DNA of 64,000 nt from an uncultured Eubacterium sp. (GCA_910583925.1 CAJTZJ010000002.1:1-64000), one strand, 5' to 3'. Positions 25,800 through 35,233 are shown, counted from the stretch's first letter. A program made the numbers and translations. The notes: generated by a model from the letters alone, not told the origin.

Positions 25800-25867
25800 C
25801 GCTTTAAAGTCTAATCACTTTAAAGCGGATTAGTGCATATTATAACAAAGAAGCATTGCTTTGTCAA
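25800..25867 (-). promoter_or_regulatory. aldolase-like gene promoter with CTTTAAAGCG palindrome
   Basis: TTGACA (25867-25862), 17 nt, TATAAT (25844-25839), then perfect 10-bp arms CGCTTTAAAG (25800-25809) and CTTTAAAGCG (25818-25827). Confidence 0.65.
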
Positions 25868-25883
25868 GCAGAAAAACAAAAAA

Positions 25884-25908
25884 GCTGCTGAGCAATCGGA
25901 ACAGCAGC
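25884..25908 (-). terminator. terminator of serC-serA
   Basis: GCTGCTG / CAGCAGC stem followed on the minus strand by TTTTTTGTTTTTC. Confidence 0.75.
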
Positions 25909-25925
25909 CGTTTTGTGTATAAATA

Positions 25926-27089
25926 TTATTTTATAACTCTTACTCTGATAACGCCGTCAATTTTTTTAATATCATCAACAACATTTTCGGGAATATCGCT
26001 GTCTGCATCAATAATGCTGTATGCGATTTCTCCGCGGTTCTTATCTTCAAAGTTAGCAATGTTAATGCCATCTTTGCTGATTGTGTCTGTAATGGTAGCA
26101 ATCATATTCGGCTGATTTTTGTGAATAACGGTAATTCTTGCTGCTCCGCATCTTGCTGATGAAACGGCAGGCATATTAACGGAATTCTTAATGTTTCCGT
26201 TTTCAAGGAAATCAATCAACTCCAAAGCACCCATTGAAGCGCAGTTTTCTTCGCTTTCGGGTGTTGATGCACCGAGATGAGGAAGAGCGATAACGCCGTC
26301 AATATCAATTAAATCAGCTGATGGGAAATCTGTTACATAAGCTGCCATTCTGCCATCCTCAAGAGCAGCAACAACATCAGCGCTGTTTGCAAGATCTCCG
26401 CGTGCAAAATTAAGGATGCGTACAGTATCTTTCATCTTGTCAATGTTGGCTGTGCAGATAAGCTCTTTTGTTTCCGGAGTAAGCGGAACATGAACTGTAA
26501 TATAGTCTGCAACAGGGAAAATCTCATCAAGATTATTATTAACAGTAACCTCTTTTTTCAAAGTTTCCGCCAATTCAGCTGTAAGGAAAGGATCATAACC
26601 GATAACCTCCATTCCAAGGTCAACTGCTGCGTTTGCAACAAGTCTTCCGATAGCACCCAGACCGATAACAGCAAGGGTTTTTCCCTTGATTTCAGGACCT
26701 GCGAAAGCACTTTTGCCCTTTTCAACGCTCTTGCTTACATTTTCATCATTCTTGATTGTTTTGCACCAGTCAATAGCCTTTGTAATCTTACGGCTTGCAA
26801 GAAGAAGTCCGCATACAACAAGCTCTTTAACAGCGTTTGCGTTTGCACCGGGTGTATTGAAAACAACAATGCCCTTATCTGTGCAGTCCGCAACAGGGAT
26901 GTTGTTTACGCCTGCACCTGCCCTTGCGATTGCAAGAAGAGATTGCGGCATTTCCATTTCGTGCATGGAAGCTGAGCGAACCATAATTGCTTGGGGATTT
27001 TCAACATTGTCGCCGCAGGTGTATTTTTCAGTATCAAATTTGGAAATACCGACATTCGAAATTTTATTTAAGGTTTTGATATGAAACAT
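25926..27089 (-). CDS. serA: D-3-phosphoglycerate dehydrogenase
   Basis: 387 aa. Oxidises 3-phosphoglycerate to 3-phosphohydroxypyruvate, the first step to serine. NAD-binding GLGAIGRLVANAAVDLGMEV, catalytic Arg in LNFARGDL, Glu and His around LPHLGASTPESE. A C-terminal ACT domain (about 310-387) suggests serine feedback. Its ATG shares one base with the serC stop (TAATG), so the two are coupled. Ends at a terminator. Confidence 0.94.
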   Translation of the reverse strand: MFHIKTLNKISNVGISKFDTEKYTCGDNVENPQAIMVRSASMHEMEMPQSLLAIARAGAGVNNIPVADCTDKGIVVFNTPGANANAVKELVVCGLLLASRKITKAIDWCKTIKNDENVSKSVEKGKSAFAGPEIKGKTLAVIGLGAIGRLVANAAVDLGMEVIGYDPFLTAELAETLKKEVTVNNNLDEIFPVADYITVHVPLTPETKELICTANIDKMKDTVRILNFARGDLANSADVVAALEDGRMAAYVTDFPSADLIDIDGVIALPHLGASTPESEENCASMGALELIDFLENGNIKNSVNMPAVSSARCGAARITVIHKNQPNMIATITDTISKDGINIANFEDKNRGEIAYSIIDADSDIPENVVDDIKKIDGVIRVRVIK

Positions 27090-28174
27090 TATTTGTTATC
27101 CTCCTCAAATTTCTTCATGAATGCAACAAGCTTTTCAACGCCTTCAATCGGCATTGCATTGTAGATTGAAGCTCTCATACCGCCAACGCTTCTGTGACCC
27201 TTAAGGTTAACGAAGCCTGCTTCGGTTGCCTCTTTGATGAATTTTGCATTAAGCTCATCGCTGTCTGTTACAAAAGGAACATTCATAAGTGAACGGTCCT
27301 CTGGAACAACCGTACCCTTGAACATTTCACTACTGTCAAGGAAATCATAAAGAACCTTTGCTTTCTTTTCGTTGTATTCTTTAAGTCCTTCAAGACCGCC
27401 GAAGGTTTCCTTAATCCAGTCAAGAACAAGCTTGCAGATATAAATTGTCCAGCATGGAGGTGTGTTGTAAAGTGAATCAGCCTCTGCCTGAACCTGATAG
27501 TTCATCATAACAGGGCAGATATCTCTTGCGTTGCCGAGAAGATCCTCGCGGATAATTGCAACTACAAGACCTGCAGGAGCAACATTTTTCTGTGCACCAA
27601 AATAAACAACGCCGAATTTTGAAATATCAAGCGGCTCTGAAAGAGCGCATGATGAAACATCGGCAATAAGCACCTTATCGCCTACAGGAGGAAGCTCCTT
27701 GTAAACTGTTCCGTAAATTGTATTGTTGAGGCAGATATATACATAGTCTGCATCTTCTCTGAAATCCTCAGCCTTTGTTTTCGGAATGTAGCTGAAAGTT
27801 TTATCTGCTGATGAAGCAACAGCCTTAACATCGCCGTATTTCTGAGCCTCCTGATAAGCCTTTTTAGCCCACTGACCCGTGATGATATAATCAGCCTTGC
27901 CTGATCCGTTCATAAAGTTGAGCGGAATAGCTGAAAACTGAGCAGAAGCACCGCCCTGTAAAAACAATACCTTGTAGTTATCCGGAATTTTATAAAGCTC
28001 TCTCATAAGAGCCTCAGCTTCCTTGATGATTTCGTCAAAGACCTTTGAACGGTGGCTCATTTCCATAACGGACTGACCTGAGCCCTTGTAGTCAAGAATT
28101 TCTGCTCCTGCCTTTTCAAGAACAGATACAGGAAGTGTTGACGGACCTGCACTGAAATTATAAACTCTTGCCAT
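27089..28174 (-). CDS. serC: phosphoserine aminotransferase
   Basis: 361-aa PLP-dependent aminotransferase that makes phosphoserine. The family start VYNFSAGPSTLP and SGQSVMEMSHRSK are present, with the PLP-lysine in VYFGAQKNVAPAG and the end blocks GHRSVGGMRASIYNA. ATG at 28174 follows AGAGAGG; the longer frame has no ribosome site. First gene of serC-serA. No phosphoserine phosphatase (serB) is in the window. Confidence 0.95.
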   Translation of the reverse strand: MARVYNFSAGPSTLPVSVLEKAGAEILDYKGSGQSVMEMSHRSKVFDEIIKEAEALMRELYKIPDNYKVLFLQGGASAQFSAIPLNFMNGSGKADYIITGQWAKKAYQEAQKYGDVKAVASSADKTFSYIPKTKAEDFREDADYVYICLNNTIYGTVYKELPPVGDKVLIADVSSCALSEPLDISKFGVVYFGAQKNVAPAGLVVAIIREDLLGNARDICPVMMNYQVQAEADSLYNTPPCWTIYICKLVLDWIKETFGGLEGLKEYNEKKAKVLYDFLDSSEMFKGTVVPEDRSLMNVPFVTDSDELNAKFIKEATEAGFVNLKGHRSVGGMRASIYNAMPIEGVEKLVAFMKKFEEDNK

Positions 28175-28239
28175 AATAATGTCCTCTCTTTCATAAATAT
28201 ACAATAGTATGCTTTTGGGCAAATTAAACCGAAATTGAG

Positions 28240-28297
28240 ATTATCTTTATTGCCTAAGCGATAATAACTATTATATGGATATTCAACTTTTTGTCAA
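28240..28297 (-). promoter_or_regulatory. serC promoter with related inverted repeat
   Basis: TTGACA (28297-28292), 16 nt, TATAAT (28275-28270), then ATTATC..GATAAT (28240-28265); minus-strand ATCGCTTA and TAAAGAT halves resemble the repeat at the transporter promoter, less perfectly. Confidence 0.5.
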
Positions 28298-28396
28298 TGA
28301 TTATGCTGCAACTTTGTGATTTTTTACAATAGATTGATAATTAATTAACAATATCGCGCAAAAATTGCTCAAATATTGATTAGAAACAAAAAATAA

Positions 28397-28422
28397 CTGC
28401 GGCAGCAGTAAAGCTGTCGCAG
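28397..28422 (-). terminator. terminator of the 282-aa unknown gene
   Basis: CTGCGGCAGC / GCTGTCGCAG stem, followed on the minus strand by TTATTTTTTG. Confidence 0.6.
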
Positions 28423-28447
28423 CTTGGATGTGATATTTGGTTTTGTA

Positions 28448-29296
28448 TTATCGGTTTTGCTGAGCCTGAGCAAGTGCGCTCTGAAATTTGGACTGCTTCT
28501 TTTTCTTCGGCTTGTAAGCAGGCGGATTGCTGAGCTTTTTGGTGTATCTGTTCTTTTTGCCCGTAATTTTGTTTATTTCACGAACAGGACCGCTCATATA
28601 TTCGCTCATATATTCATTTGCAACAGCCATCATTTCCGGATTGTTTTTCATTTCGCCAAGGATTGAAACACCGATAATGTCCTGAACCTCGTTTGTTCCG
28701 TCCTCGTAAACCTCGTTAAGCATTTTGAAAAGCTTTTTCCGGTCTGCTGCGGTTCCGTTTTTGATTACATCAAGCACCTTGGGGGTTCCGACCTCTTTGA
28801 AAAAGGTTTCCGGAAGAAAATCGCCGTAATCAACAATATTCTGTTTGATATCATCTTTAAACTCAGGATAAAGAACGCCGAAACGATTTGCAAGCGAATC
28901 AACATCGTAGCTTATCAGTCCGCTTTTTGCCTTGCCTCTTGAAATGCCTTTCGGCATTTTAATATCATCTACATTCGTCTTTTTTCTTGCAGAAAAAATA
29001 GGCTTAATTTCATCAATGGCTTCATTTGCAACGGAACGGCAGGCACGCTCATCTGCTCTGCCAAGTTCAAATAACGATTTGGAAATGGAATTGAATTCTG
29101 TTTCATCTCCGTTGTCCTCATCTGCGTTTTCAATTGATAAAATATTTGCCTCCTTGTCAAAAGTAAAACGGTAAAGACCTTTATTGCCCTTGAAGGTTAA
29201 GCTGTCATCTTCTCTGTTAATCTTGGAAAATCCAAGCTCCTTGTTTGTATCGGCAAGATATTTTTCAATGATTTTATATGCTTCAAAAAGTTCCAT
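28448..29296 (-). CDS. conserved-looking protein of unknown function
   Basis: 282 aa, soluble, charged, no signal peptide and no domain I can name with confidence. The C-terminal 40 residues are very basic and lysine/glutamine-rich (KPKKKKQSKFQ), which may contact nucleic acid or ribosomes. The middle contains VDYGDFLPETFFKEVGTPK, followed by regular helices. ATG at 29296 is 4 nt after AGAGG. Monocistronic, divergent from ddl. Confidence 0.7.
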   Translation of the reverse strand: MELFEAYKIIEKYLADTNKELGFSKINREDDSLTFKGNKGLYRFTFDKEANILSIENADEDNGDETEFNSISKSLFELGRADERACRSVANEAIDEIKPIFSARKKTNVDDIKMPKGISRGKAKSGLISYDVDSLANRFGVLYPEFKDDIKQNIVDYGDFLPETFFKEVGTPKVLDVIKNGTAADRKKLFKMLNEVYEDGTNEVQDIIGVSILGEMKNNPEMMAVANEYMSEYMSGPVREINKITGKKNRYTKKLSNPPAYKPKKKKQSKFQSALAQAQQNR

Positions 29297-29398
29297 AAAA
29301 CCTCTCTCCAATGCATCTTTGTAATATGTGAATAGTATTATAACACAATAAAATACAGTTTGTCACTATATATTTTTAAAATATAGCTTTTATTTATG

Positions 29399-29427
29399 TT
29401 GAATTGCTGTCTTTAATATGATAAAAT
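29399..29427 (+). promoter_or_regulatory. promoter of the ddl-murI operon
   Basis: TTGAAT (29399-29404), 17 nt, TAAAAT (29422-29427). Confidence 0.6.
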
Positions 29428-29457
29428 AATATGAATATTTATGAGGTGAACCTTAAT

Positions 29458-30525
29458 ATGAGCAAAAAAACAATAGCGGTTCTTTTCGGCGGTGCTTCCT
29501 CAGAGCATGATGTAAGTACGGTTTCCGCAAAGGGCATTCTTTCAAATATCAATAAGGAAAAATATAATCTTGTGCTTATCGGCATTTCAAAAAACGGAGA
29601 ATGGTTTTTGTTTGATGATGATATCAACCTTCTTCCGAATGATGAATGGCTGAATTCAAAAAGTCTGAAAAAAGCATTTATTTCTCCCGATACGGCAGTG
29701 CATGGTATTGTAACCGAGGATGGAGAACAGATTTATGTTGATGCCGTATTTCCTGTGCTTCACGGCAAGAACGGAGAGGATGGAACGGTTCAGGGTCTTT
29801 TGCAGCTTGCGCAGATTCCTTTTGTCGGCTGTGATGCAACTTCGTCAGGTGTTTGTATGGATAAGGGAATAACAAATGCTGTTCTTGATGCGGTTGGAAT
29901 CAAACAGGCGGGCTGGATTTCTTTTTCAGAATATGAATACAGAAAAAATCCGGAAGCATACATAAATTCAGCAATTGAAAAGCTTTCACTTCCGATTTTT
30001 GTTAAGCCTGCCAACGCCGGATCATCGGTTGGGATATCAAAGGCAGCTGATGCCGAAGAGCTGAAAAATGGTATTGAAATTGCTTTTAAAGAGGATAAAA
30101 AGGTTGTTCTTGAAGAATTCATAGAGGGAAACGAGGTTGAATGTGCTGTTCTCGGCAATGAAAATCCTGTTGCTGCCGAGGTTGGAGAGGTTCTTGCTGC
30201 TGCTGAATTTTATGATTTTGATGCAAAGTATAATAATCCGGCTTCTCAGACGCTTATTCCGGCAAGGCTTTCGGAAGAAAAGCGCAATGAAATAAGAGAA
30301 ACAGCACTGAAGGCTTATAAAGCACTTGGATGTGAGGGTCTTTCAAGGGTTGATTTTTTTGTTAGAAAAGATAACGGTAATGTGCTTTTAAATGAAATAA
30401 ATACAATACCCGGTCAAACGCCTATCAGTATGTATCCAAAGCTTTTTGAGGCAGTCGGTGTTGAGTATGCTGAGCTTATTGACAGATTTATTGAACTCGC
30501 GCTTGCAAGAGGGGGAAATTTTTAA
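29458..30525 (+). CDS. ddl: D-alanine--D-alanine ligase
   Basis: 355-aa ATP-grasp enzyme making D-Ala-D-Ala for peptidoglycan. GGASSEHDVS near the N-terminus, PVLHGKNGEDGTVQGLL, KPANAGSSVGIS, and the metal-binding end VLLNEINTIPGQTPISMYPK are all intact. ATG at 29458 is spaced 9 nt from GAGGTG. It shares one base with murI, so D-Ala-D-Ala and D-Glu supply are in one operon. Confidence 0.95.
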   Translation: MSKKTIAVLFGGASSEHDVSTVSAKGILSNINKEKYNLVLIGISKNGEWFLFDDDINLLPNDEWLNSKSLKKAFISPDTAVHGIVTEDGEQIYVDAVFPVLHGKNGEDGTVQGLLQLAQIPFVGCDATSSGVCMDKGITNAVLDAVGIKQAGWISFSEYEYRKNPEAYINSAIEKLSLPIFVKPANAGSSVGISKAADAEELKNGIEIAFKEDKKVVLEEFIEGNEVECAVLGNENPVAAEVGEVLAAAEFYDFDAKYNNPASQTLIPARLSEEKRNEIRETALKAYKALGCEGLSRVDFFVRKDNGNVLLNEINTIPGQTPISMYPKLFEAVGVEYAELIDRFIELALARGGNF

Positions 30526-31331
30526 TGGATAAAAGACCGATTGGTATATTTGATTCGGGGCTTGGAGGTCTTTCTGCCGTTAAAGCTGTCCTGAAGTATA
30601 TGCCGAATGAAAATATAGTTTATTTTGGGGATACCCAGCGTGTACCTTATGGCTCAAGAAGTGAGCAGACAATAGAAGCGTTCGCAAAAGAGGATATAAG
30701 CTTTCTGGAAAAATTCAACTGTAAGCTGATTATGGCTGCCTGCGGAACAGTTTCGTCTGTTGCAGTGAATGCCGCAAAGCAGGTTGAGGATAGATTTGTA
30801 GGTGTCGTAAAGCCGTCCTGCAAGGCTGCTGTTCAGGCCACAAGGAATGGTAAAATCGGCGTAATGGCAACGGCGGCTTCAATAAACAGCGGTGCTTATA
30901 CAAGGGAAATTCAGAATATGGATAGGGATATGATTGTTGAGGGCGTTTCCTGTCCTGTGCTTGTTACTCTTGTTGAAAACAACTGGATTGATACGGATGA
31001 TTATATTTCCCGAGAAATTATCAAGCGCTATTCTGCTCCTCTTCTTGAAAAGGGTGTAGATACAATTATTCTTGGCTGTACACATTTTCCTCATTTGGCG
31101 CCTCTTATTCAAAGCGTTGTCGGTAAGAATATTACTCTTATAGACAGCGGCTATGAAGCTGTTATGGAGGCAAAGCGTATTTTAGAGGAAAATGAAATGC
31201 TGAATATCAGCGGAAAGGGAGAGACTCGCTTTTTTGTTTCTGATAAAATGCAGAATTTTTCCTGTATTGCCAATACGCTTCTCGGAATGGATATTTCCGA
31301 TAAGATTGAATACAAAAATATAACGGAATAA
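30525..31331 (+). CDS. murI: glutamate racemase
   Basis: 268 aa. Converts L- to D-glutamate for peptidoglycan. IGIFDSGLGGLS at the start, the first catalytic Cys region MAACGTVSS (the usual ACNT is ACGT here), and the second in ILGCTHFP. The Asn-to-Gly change next to the first cysteine is uncommon, but the rest is normal. TAATG junction with ddl. Confidence 0.92.
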   Translation: MDKRPIGIFDSGLGGLSAVKAVLKYMPNENIVYFGDTQRVPYGSRSEQTIEAFAKEDISFLEKFNCKLIMAACGTVSSVAVNAAKQVEDRFVGVVKPSCKAAVQATRNGKIGVMATAASINSGAYTREIQNMDRDMIVEGVSCPVLVTLVENNWIDTDDYISREIIKRYSAPLLEKGVDTIILGCTHFPHLAPLIQSVVGKNITLIDSGYEAVMEAKRILEENEMLNISGKGETRFFVSDKMQNFSCIANTLLGMDISDKIEYKNITE

Positions 31332-31334
31332 ATT

Positions 31335-31766
31335 ATGGACAGAATACTTTTAAAAATAATCGGCTCTCAGCTGGTTGACGGACAGTCGGACCAAATAGAG
31401 CTGACAACAATGGGAACGATGCGTGATAACGGCATGGCTTATGTAATCAGATATACAGAAGAACAGGAGCCGCCTATGGCGCCTGTTCAGGTTACGGTAA
31501 GAATTCAGAAGGATGAAAGTGCTGTTCAGATAACAAGAACAGGCGGTGTGGAAAGCTGCCTTATTGTTGAAAAGGCAAAGCGCAATCAATGCAATTATGA
31601 TACCGGCTTCGGTAATCTGCTTATGGGAATTTACGGCAGAATAATTGAAATGAATATACAAGAGGATAATGGAAGCTTTACCTTTGGATATGATATTGAT
31701 GTAAATGGTGCAGTAACATCCAAAAACACTGTAAATATGGTGTATAGTATAAATAAAAACAATTGA
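31335..31766 (+). CDS. DUF1934 (YwiB-like) protein
   Basis: 143 aa, an all-beta calycin-like fold expected for the DUF1934 family. The pattern of alternating strands and the ending FTFGYDIDVNGAVTSKNTVNMVY fit. In Bacillus subtilis ywiB also lies directly before argS, the same order as here. Function unknown. It starts 3 nt after the murI stop. Confidence 0.82.
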   Translation: MDRILLKIIGSQLVDGQSDQIELTTMGTMRDNGMAYVIRYTEEQEPPMAPVQVTVRIQKDESAVQITRTGGVESCLIVEKAKRNQCNYDTGFGNLLMGIYGRIIEMNIQEDNGSFTFGYDIDVNGAVTSKNTVNMVYSINKNN

Positions 31767-31789
31767 AAATAGAAACAGGAGAAACAAAG

Positions 31790-33478
31790 ATGTCTTTAAT
31801 TGTTAAAGAAACGCAGCTTGAATTAAGAAGAAAAATTATTGATGCTCTCGGCAGGGCAGTAGCCAATGAAGAGCTTCCGGCAGAGCCTATTCCGGATTTC
31901 ATAATTGAGCGTCCGTCAAACAGTGCAAACGGCGATTTTTCAACAAATGTGGCTATGGCAGGAGCAAGAGCGTTCAGAAAAGCTCCGCGTGCTATAGCTG
32001 AAAGTATTGTAAATCATCTTGATTTGGAAAACTCACTTTTTGATAAGGCTGAAATAGCCGGACCGGGCTTTATTAATTTCTTCCTTTCCCAGCAGTATTA
32101 CACGGAGATTTTAAAGGATATTGCTGATAAGGGCGAGGATTACGGAAAGTCTGATTTCGGAAAGGGCAAAAAGGTTCTTGTTGAATTTGTATCTGCAAAT
32201 CCAACAGGTCCTATGCATATCGGAAACGCAAGAGGCGGCGCTATCGGAGATTGTCTTGCCTCCGTGCTTGATTATGCGGGTTATGATGTAAGCCGTGAAT
32301 TTTATGTTAATGATGCGGGAAATCAGATTGAAAAATTTGCAACCTCGCTTGAGGTGCGCTATCTTCAGCTCTATAAGGATGGAATTGAAATGCCGGAGGA
32401 TGCTTATCAGGGTGTTGATATAACGGAGCATGCGAAGGCGTTTTCTGCCGAATTCGGCAATAAATATGTTGAAGCTGAAAGTGCTGACAGAAGAAAAGCA
32501 CTTGTTGAGTTTGCTCTTCCAAAGAATATTGCAGGTCTGGAAAAAGATTTGCTTCAGTACAGAATTAAGTATGACCATTGGTTTAAGGAAAGCAGTCTTC
32601 ACAATGACGGCTCTGTAACGGAGGTTATAGACAAGCTTAAGTCACTTGGTGTAACCTATGAAAAAGACGGTGCCCTTTGGTTTAAGGCATCTGAATATGG
32701 CAATGATAAGGATATTGTTCTTATTCGTGCAAATGGATTGCCGACATATATTGTTCCTGATATTGCTTATCATTATAATAAGCTTGTTACAAGGGGAAAT
32801 GATATTGCTGTTGATGTTCTCGGTGCTGATCATCATGGCTATGTACCAAGAATGAAAGCGGCTTTAACCGCTCTCGGTATTGATGCCGGCAGACTGAATT
32901 GTGTGATTATGCAGATGGTTCGCCTTGTTCGTGACGGCGAAACAATCAAGCTTTCAAAGCGTTCGGGAAAGGCAATAACGCTTACAACGCTGCTTGAAGA
33001 GGTGCCGATTGATGCGGCAAGATTTTTCTTCAATCTTCGTGAACCGAATTCTCATTTTGATTTTGATCTTGATCTGGCCGCTCAGGAAACAAGCCAGAAT
33101 CCCGTTTATTATGTTCAGTATGCGCATGCCCGTATCTGCTCTATCATCAAAAAGGCAGAAAGTGAGGGTGTTGTAATCAGAACTGCAGCGGATGAAGAGC
33201 TTAATCTTCTTAATACAAATGAGGAGCTTGAGCTTATTCGCCATCTTTCCGGCTTAACGGATGAAATCATTACAGCGGCAAAAGCATATGATCCTGCTAA
33301 AATAACGCATTATGTGATTGAGCTTGCTACTCTTTTTCATAAGTTTTATAATGCGCAGCGTGTTATGTGTGATAATGAGGGATTAATGCAGGCAAGATTA
33401 AATCTTTGCATAGCTGTCAAAGATACAATTAGAAATATTTTAACAATGCTTAAAATTGATGCTCCTACATCAATGTAA
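31790..33478 (+). CDS. argS: arginyl-tRNA synthetase
   Basis: 562-aa class I synthetase charging tRNA-Arg. N-terminal Add1 domain, HIGH-like motif in ANPTGPMHIGNARGG, KMSKS counterpart in IKLSKRSGKAITL, and the C-terminal DALR anticodon-binding domain with KFYNAQRVM. ATG at 31790 with AGGAG 9 nt upstream; the longer frame overlaps the preceding gene without a ribosome site. Confidence 0.96.
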   Translation: MSLIVKETQLELRRKIIDALGRAVANEELPAEPIPDFIIERPSNSANGDFSTNVAMAGARAFRKAPRAIAESIVNHLDLENSLFDKAEIAGPGFINFFLSQQYYTEILKDIADKGEDYGKSDFGKGKKVLVEFVSANPTGPMHIGNARGGAIGDCLASVLDYAGYDVSREFYVNDAGNQIEKFATSLEVRYLQLYKDGIEMPEDAYQGVDITEHAKAFSAEFGNKYVEAESADRRKALVEFALPKNIAGLEKDLLQYRIKYDHWFKESSLHNDGSVTEVIDKLKSLGVTYEKDGALWFKASEYGNDKDIVLIRANGLPTYIVPDIAYHYNKLVTRGNDIAVDVLGADHHGYVPRMKAALTALGIDAGRLNCVIMQMVRLVRDGETIKLSKRSGKAITLTTLLEEVPIDAARFFFNLREPNSHFDFDLDLAAQETSQNPVYYVQYAHARICSIIKKAESEGVVIRTAADEELNLLNTNEELELIRHLSGLTDEIITAAKAYDPAKITHYVIELATLFHKFYNAQRVMCDNEGLMQARLNLCIAVKDTIRNILTMLKIDAPTSM

Positions 33479-33514
33479 TTAGATGAGCTTGTGAGATTAT
33501 ATTATCAATTGAAT

Positions 33515-33591
33515 CAGGTATTTGAAATCTCAGATGCCTGTAAAAATGAGTTTGCGATAGAATTCAAAGAATATTTATACTTCGCAAACTC
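33515..33591 (+). other. structured leader before the radical SAM gene
   Basis: Two stems lie in the 133-nt gap after argS: CAGGTAT / ATGCCTG (33515-33521, 33534-33540) and GAGTTTGCGA / TCGCAAACTC (33548-33557, 33582-33591, 24-nt loop). No known riboswitch is recognised. Confidence 0.4.
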
Positions 33592-33611
33592 CGGTAAATA
33601 AGAGGTAAATT

Positions 33612-35033
33612 ATGGCTTCAGCAAAAAGTAAACTGCTTCATAGTATCGGTGCTGTTCTTTTCAGATACATTTATAAAAACCCAAAGCGCAATATGCTTCG
33701 TCTGGTAAAGCTTGGCAAGAAATTTGCGGGAAATATGTATCCTGAAAGCACCTTTAAAACGCCTATAGAAATAATTTCAAATGAAAATAACATATGGCAT
33801 GATTATCTTTTTAATGGTATGAATGATATAGATAAGGAATTTTTGCAGCATGCTGTTCTTACCTTTGGTATTGATCTTGGTCTTATCGGCACTTCAACGC
33901 TCAGAAAAAAAAGGGATGAGATGCATTGTAACATTCCTTGGGTCGTTTTGCTTGATCCTACCTCTGCTTGCAATCTGAAATGCAAGGGTTGCTGGGCTGC
34001 CGAATATGGTTATAAATCAAATCTTTCGCTTGATGAAATGAGAAAAATTATCTTTGAGTGCAAAGAACTCGGCACGCATTTCTTTATGTTTACCGGCGGT
34101 GAACCGCTTATTCGCAAAAAGGATTTGATAACGCTTGCTCTTGAAAATCAGGATTGCATTTTTCTTGCTTTTACAAACGGAACACTTGTTGATGAGGAGT
34201 TTTGCCTTGATTTAAAGAAGTGTAAAAACTTTGGACTTGCCCTTTCCATAGAGGGAACGGAGGAAACAAATGACGAGCGCCGAGGCGATGGTGTTTATAA
34301 CAAAACGCTTGATGCTATGGCTGTTCTTAAAAAGCATGGTTGTATTTTCGGCACCTCCATTTGCTATACAAGCAGGAATTATGAGGCTGTTACAAGTGAT
34401 GAATTTTATGATAAAATGATTGAATGCGGTGCGAAATATATGTGGTATTTCCATTATATGCCCGTTGGCGGCGATGCGGATACAGAACTTCTTTTGACGC
34501 CTGAGCAAAGGGAGCATGTGTATCGCTCTGTAAGGGAAAAAAGAAATAATAAAACCGGCAAGCCTATATTTACAGTTGATTTTCAGAATGATGCCGAATT
34601 TGTCGGTGGCTGTATCGCAGGCGGAAGAAACTATTTTCATATTAATTCCGAGGGTGATGCAGAGCCGTGTGTTTTTATTCATTATTCTGATTCCAATATT
34701 CGTGAAAAATCAATTCTTGAGTGTTTAAAATCTCCTCTTTTTAATGAGTATTATAAGGGTCAGCCGTTTAATAAAAATATGCTTCGTCCTTGTCCGATGC
34801 TTGAAAATCCTCAGGCACTTCGTAAAATGGTTGAACGCAGCGGTGCAAAATCAACAAATCTGCTTTGTGCCGAAAGTGCGAATGCGCTTTGTGCCAAGTG
34901 CGATGCTTATGCAAAAAGCTGGGCGCCAAGGGCAAAGGAAATCTGGGAGGAAAAGGAGCGCTTCAAGCCGTTTACACAGTATTATCGCGATACGCCTGAA
35001 GGAAAAACAGACTATAAATCTGAAGATTATTAA
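33612..35033 (+). CDS. radical SAM protein with SPASM-like C-terminal cysteines
   Basis: 473 aa. The radical SAM cluster motif CNLKCKGC (about 122-129) and the GGEP motif (FMFTGGEPLI) are intact. The C-terminal third has several cysteines (GGCIAGG, PCVFIH, RPCPML, LCAESANALCAKCDAY) that could hold auxiliary Fe-S clusters as in SPASM proteins. About 115 residues precede the cluster, starting with a basic, hydrophobic stretch. Reaction and substrate are unknown; no peptide substrate gene is adjacent. ATG with AGAGG upstream. Confidence 0.83.
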   Translation: MASAKSKLLHSIGAVLFRYIYKNPKRNMLRLVKLGKKFAGNMYPESTFKTPIEIISNENNIWHDYLFNGMNDIDKEFLQHAVLTFGIDLGLIGTSTLRKKRDEMHCNIPWVVLLDPTSACNLKCKGCWAAEYGYKSNLSLDEMRKIIFECKELGTHFFMFTGGEPLIRKKDLITLALENQDCIFLAFTNGTLVDEEFCLDLKKCKNFGLALSIEGTEETNDERRGDGVYNKTLDAMAVLKKHGCIFGTSICYTSRNYEAVTSDEFYDKMIECGAKYMWYFHYMPVGGDADTELLLTPEQREHVYRSVREKRNNKTGKPIFTVDFQNDAEFVGGCIAGGRNYFHINSEGDAEPCVFIHYSDSNIREKSILECLKSPLFNEYYKGQPFNKNMLRPCPMLENPQALRKMVERSGAKSTNLLCAESANALCAKCDAYAKSWAPRAKEIWEEKERFKPFTQYYRDTPEGKTDYKSEDY

Positions 35034-35063
35034 ATTGCTGTAAGCCTTTGCAGTATAATGACT

Positions 35064-35166
35064 AATGAAAAAGACTATCCCGATAAAGAGATAGTCTTTC
35101 ATTTTTATATTCTTATGAGTGTAGAAATGAATTGTAGGAATACTGTATGAATAATGTAGGAATAAA
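35064..35166 (+). repeat. left direct repeat flanking the toxin-antitoxin pair
   Basis: Starts AATGAAAAAGACTATCCCG, contains a terminator hairpin (35070-35099) for the radical SAM gene, and ends with three tandem 11-nt units of the form GTAnGAATAnn (35134-35166). It resembles 35873-35975. Confidence 0.65.
35070..35099 (+). terminator. terminator after the radical SAM gene
   Basis: 10-bp stem AAAGACTATC / GATAGTCTTT followed by CATTTTTAT. Confidence 0.7.
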
Positions 35167-35233
35167 CGGAGCTTGACTGGTTCTAACTGATACTTATTGT
35201 GATTATAATTTGTCAATCTAAAATTTATTTTTG

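Noticed and set aside
28175..28300. T-box or other known riboswitch upstream of serC
   Set aside because: The leader is short and has only a promoter plus an inverted repeat.
31480..33480. T-box leader upstream of argS
   Set aside because: No specifier stem or TGGNACC-type antiterminator sequence is present, and argS is inside an operon without leader space.
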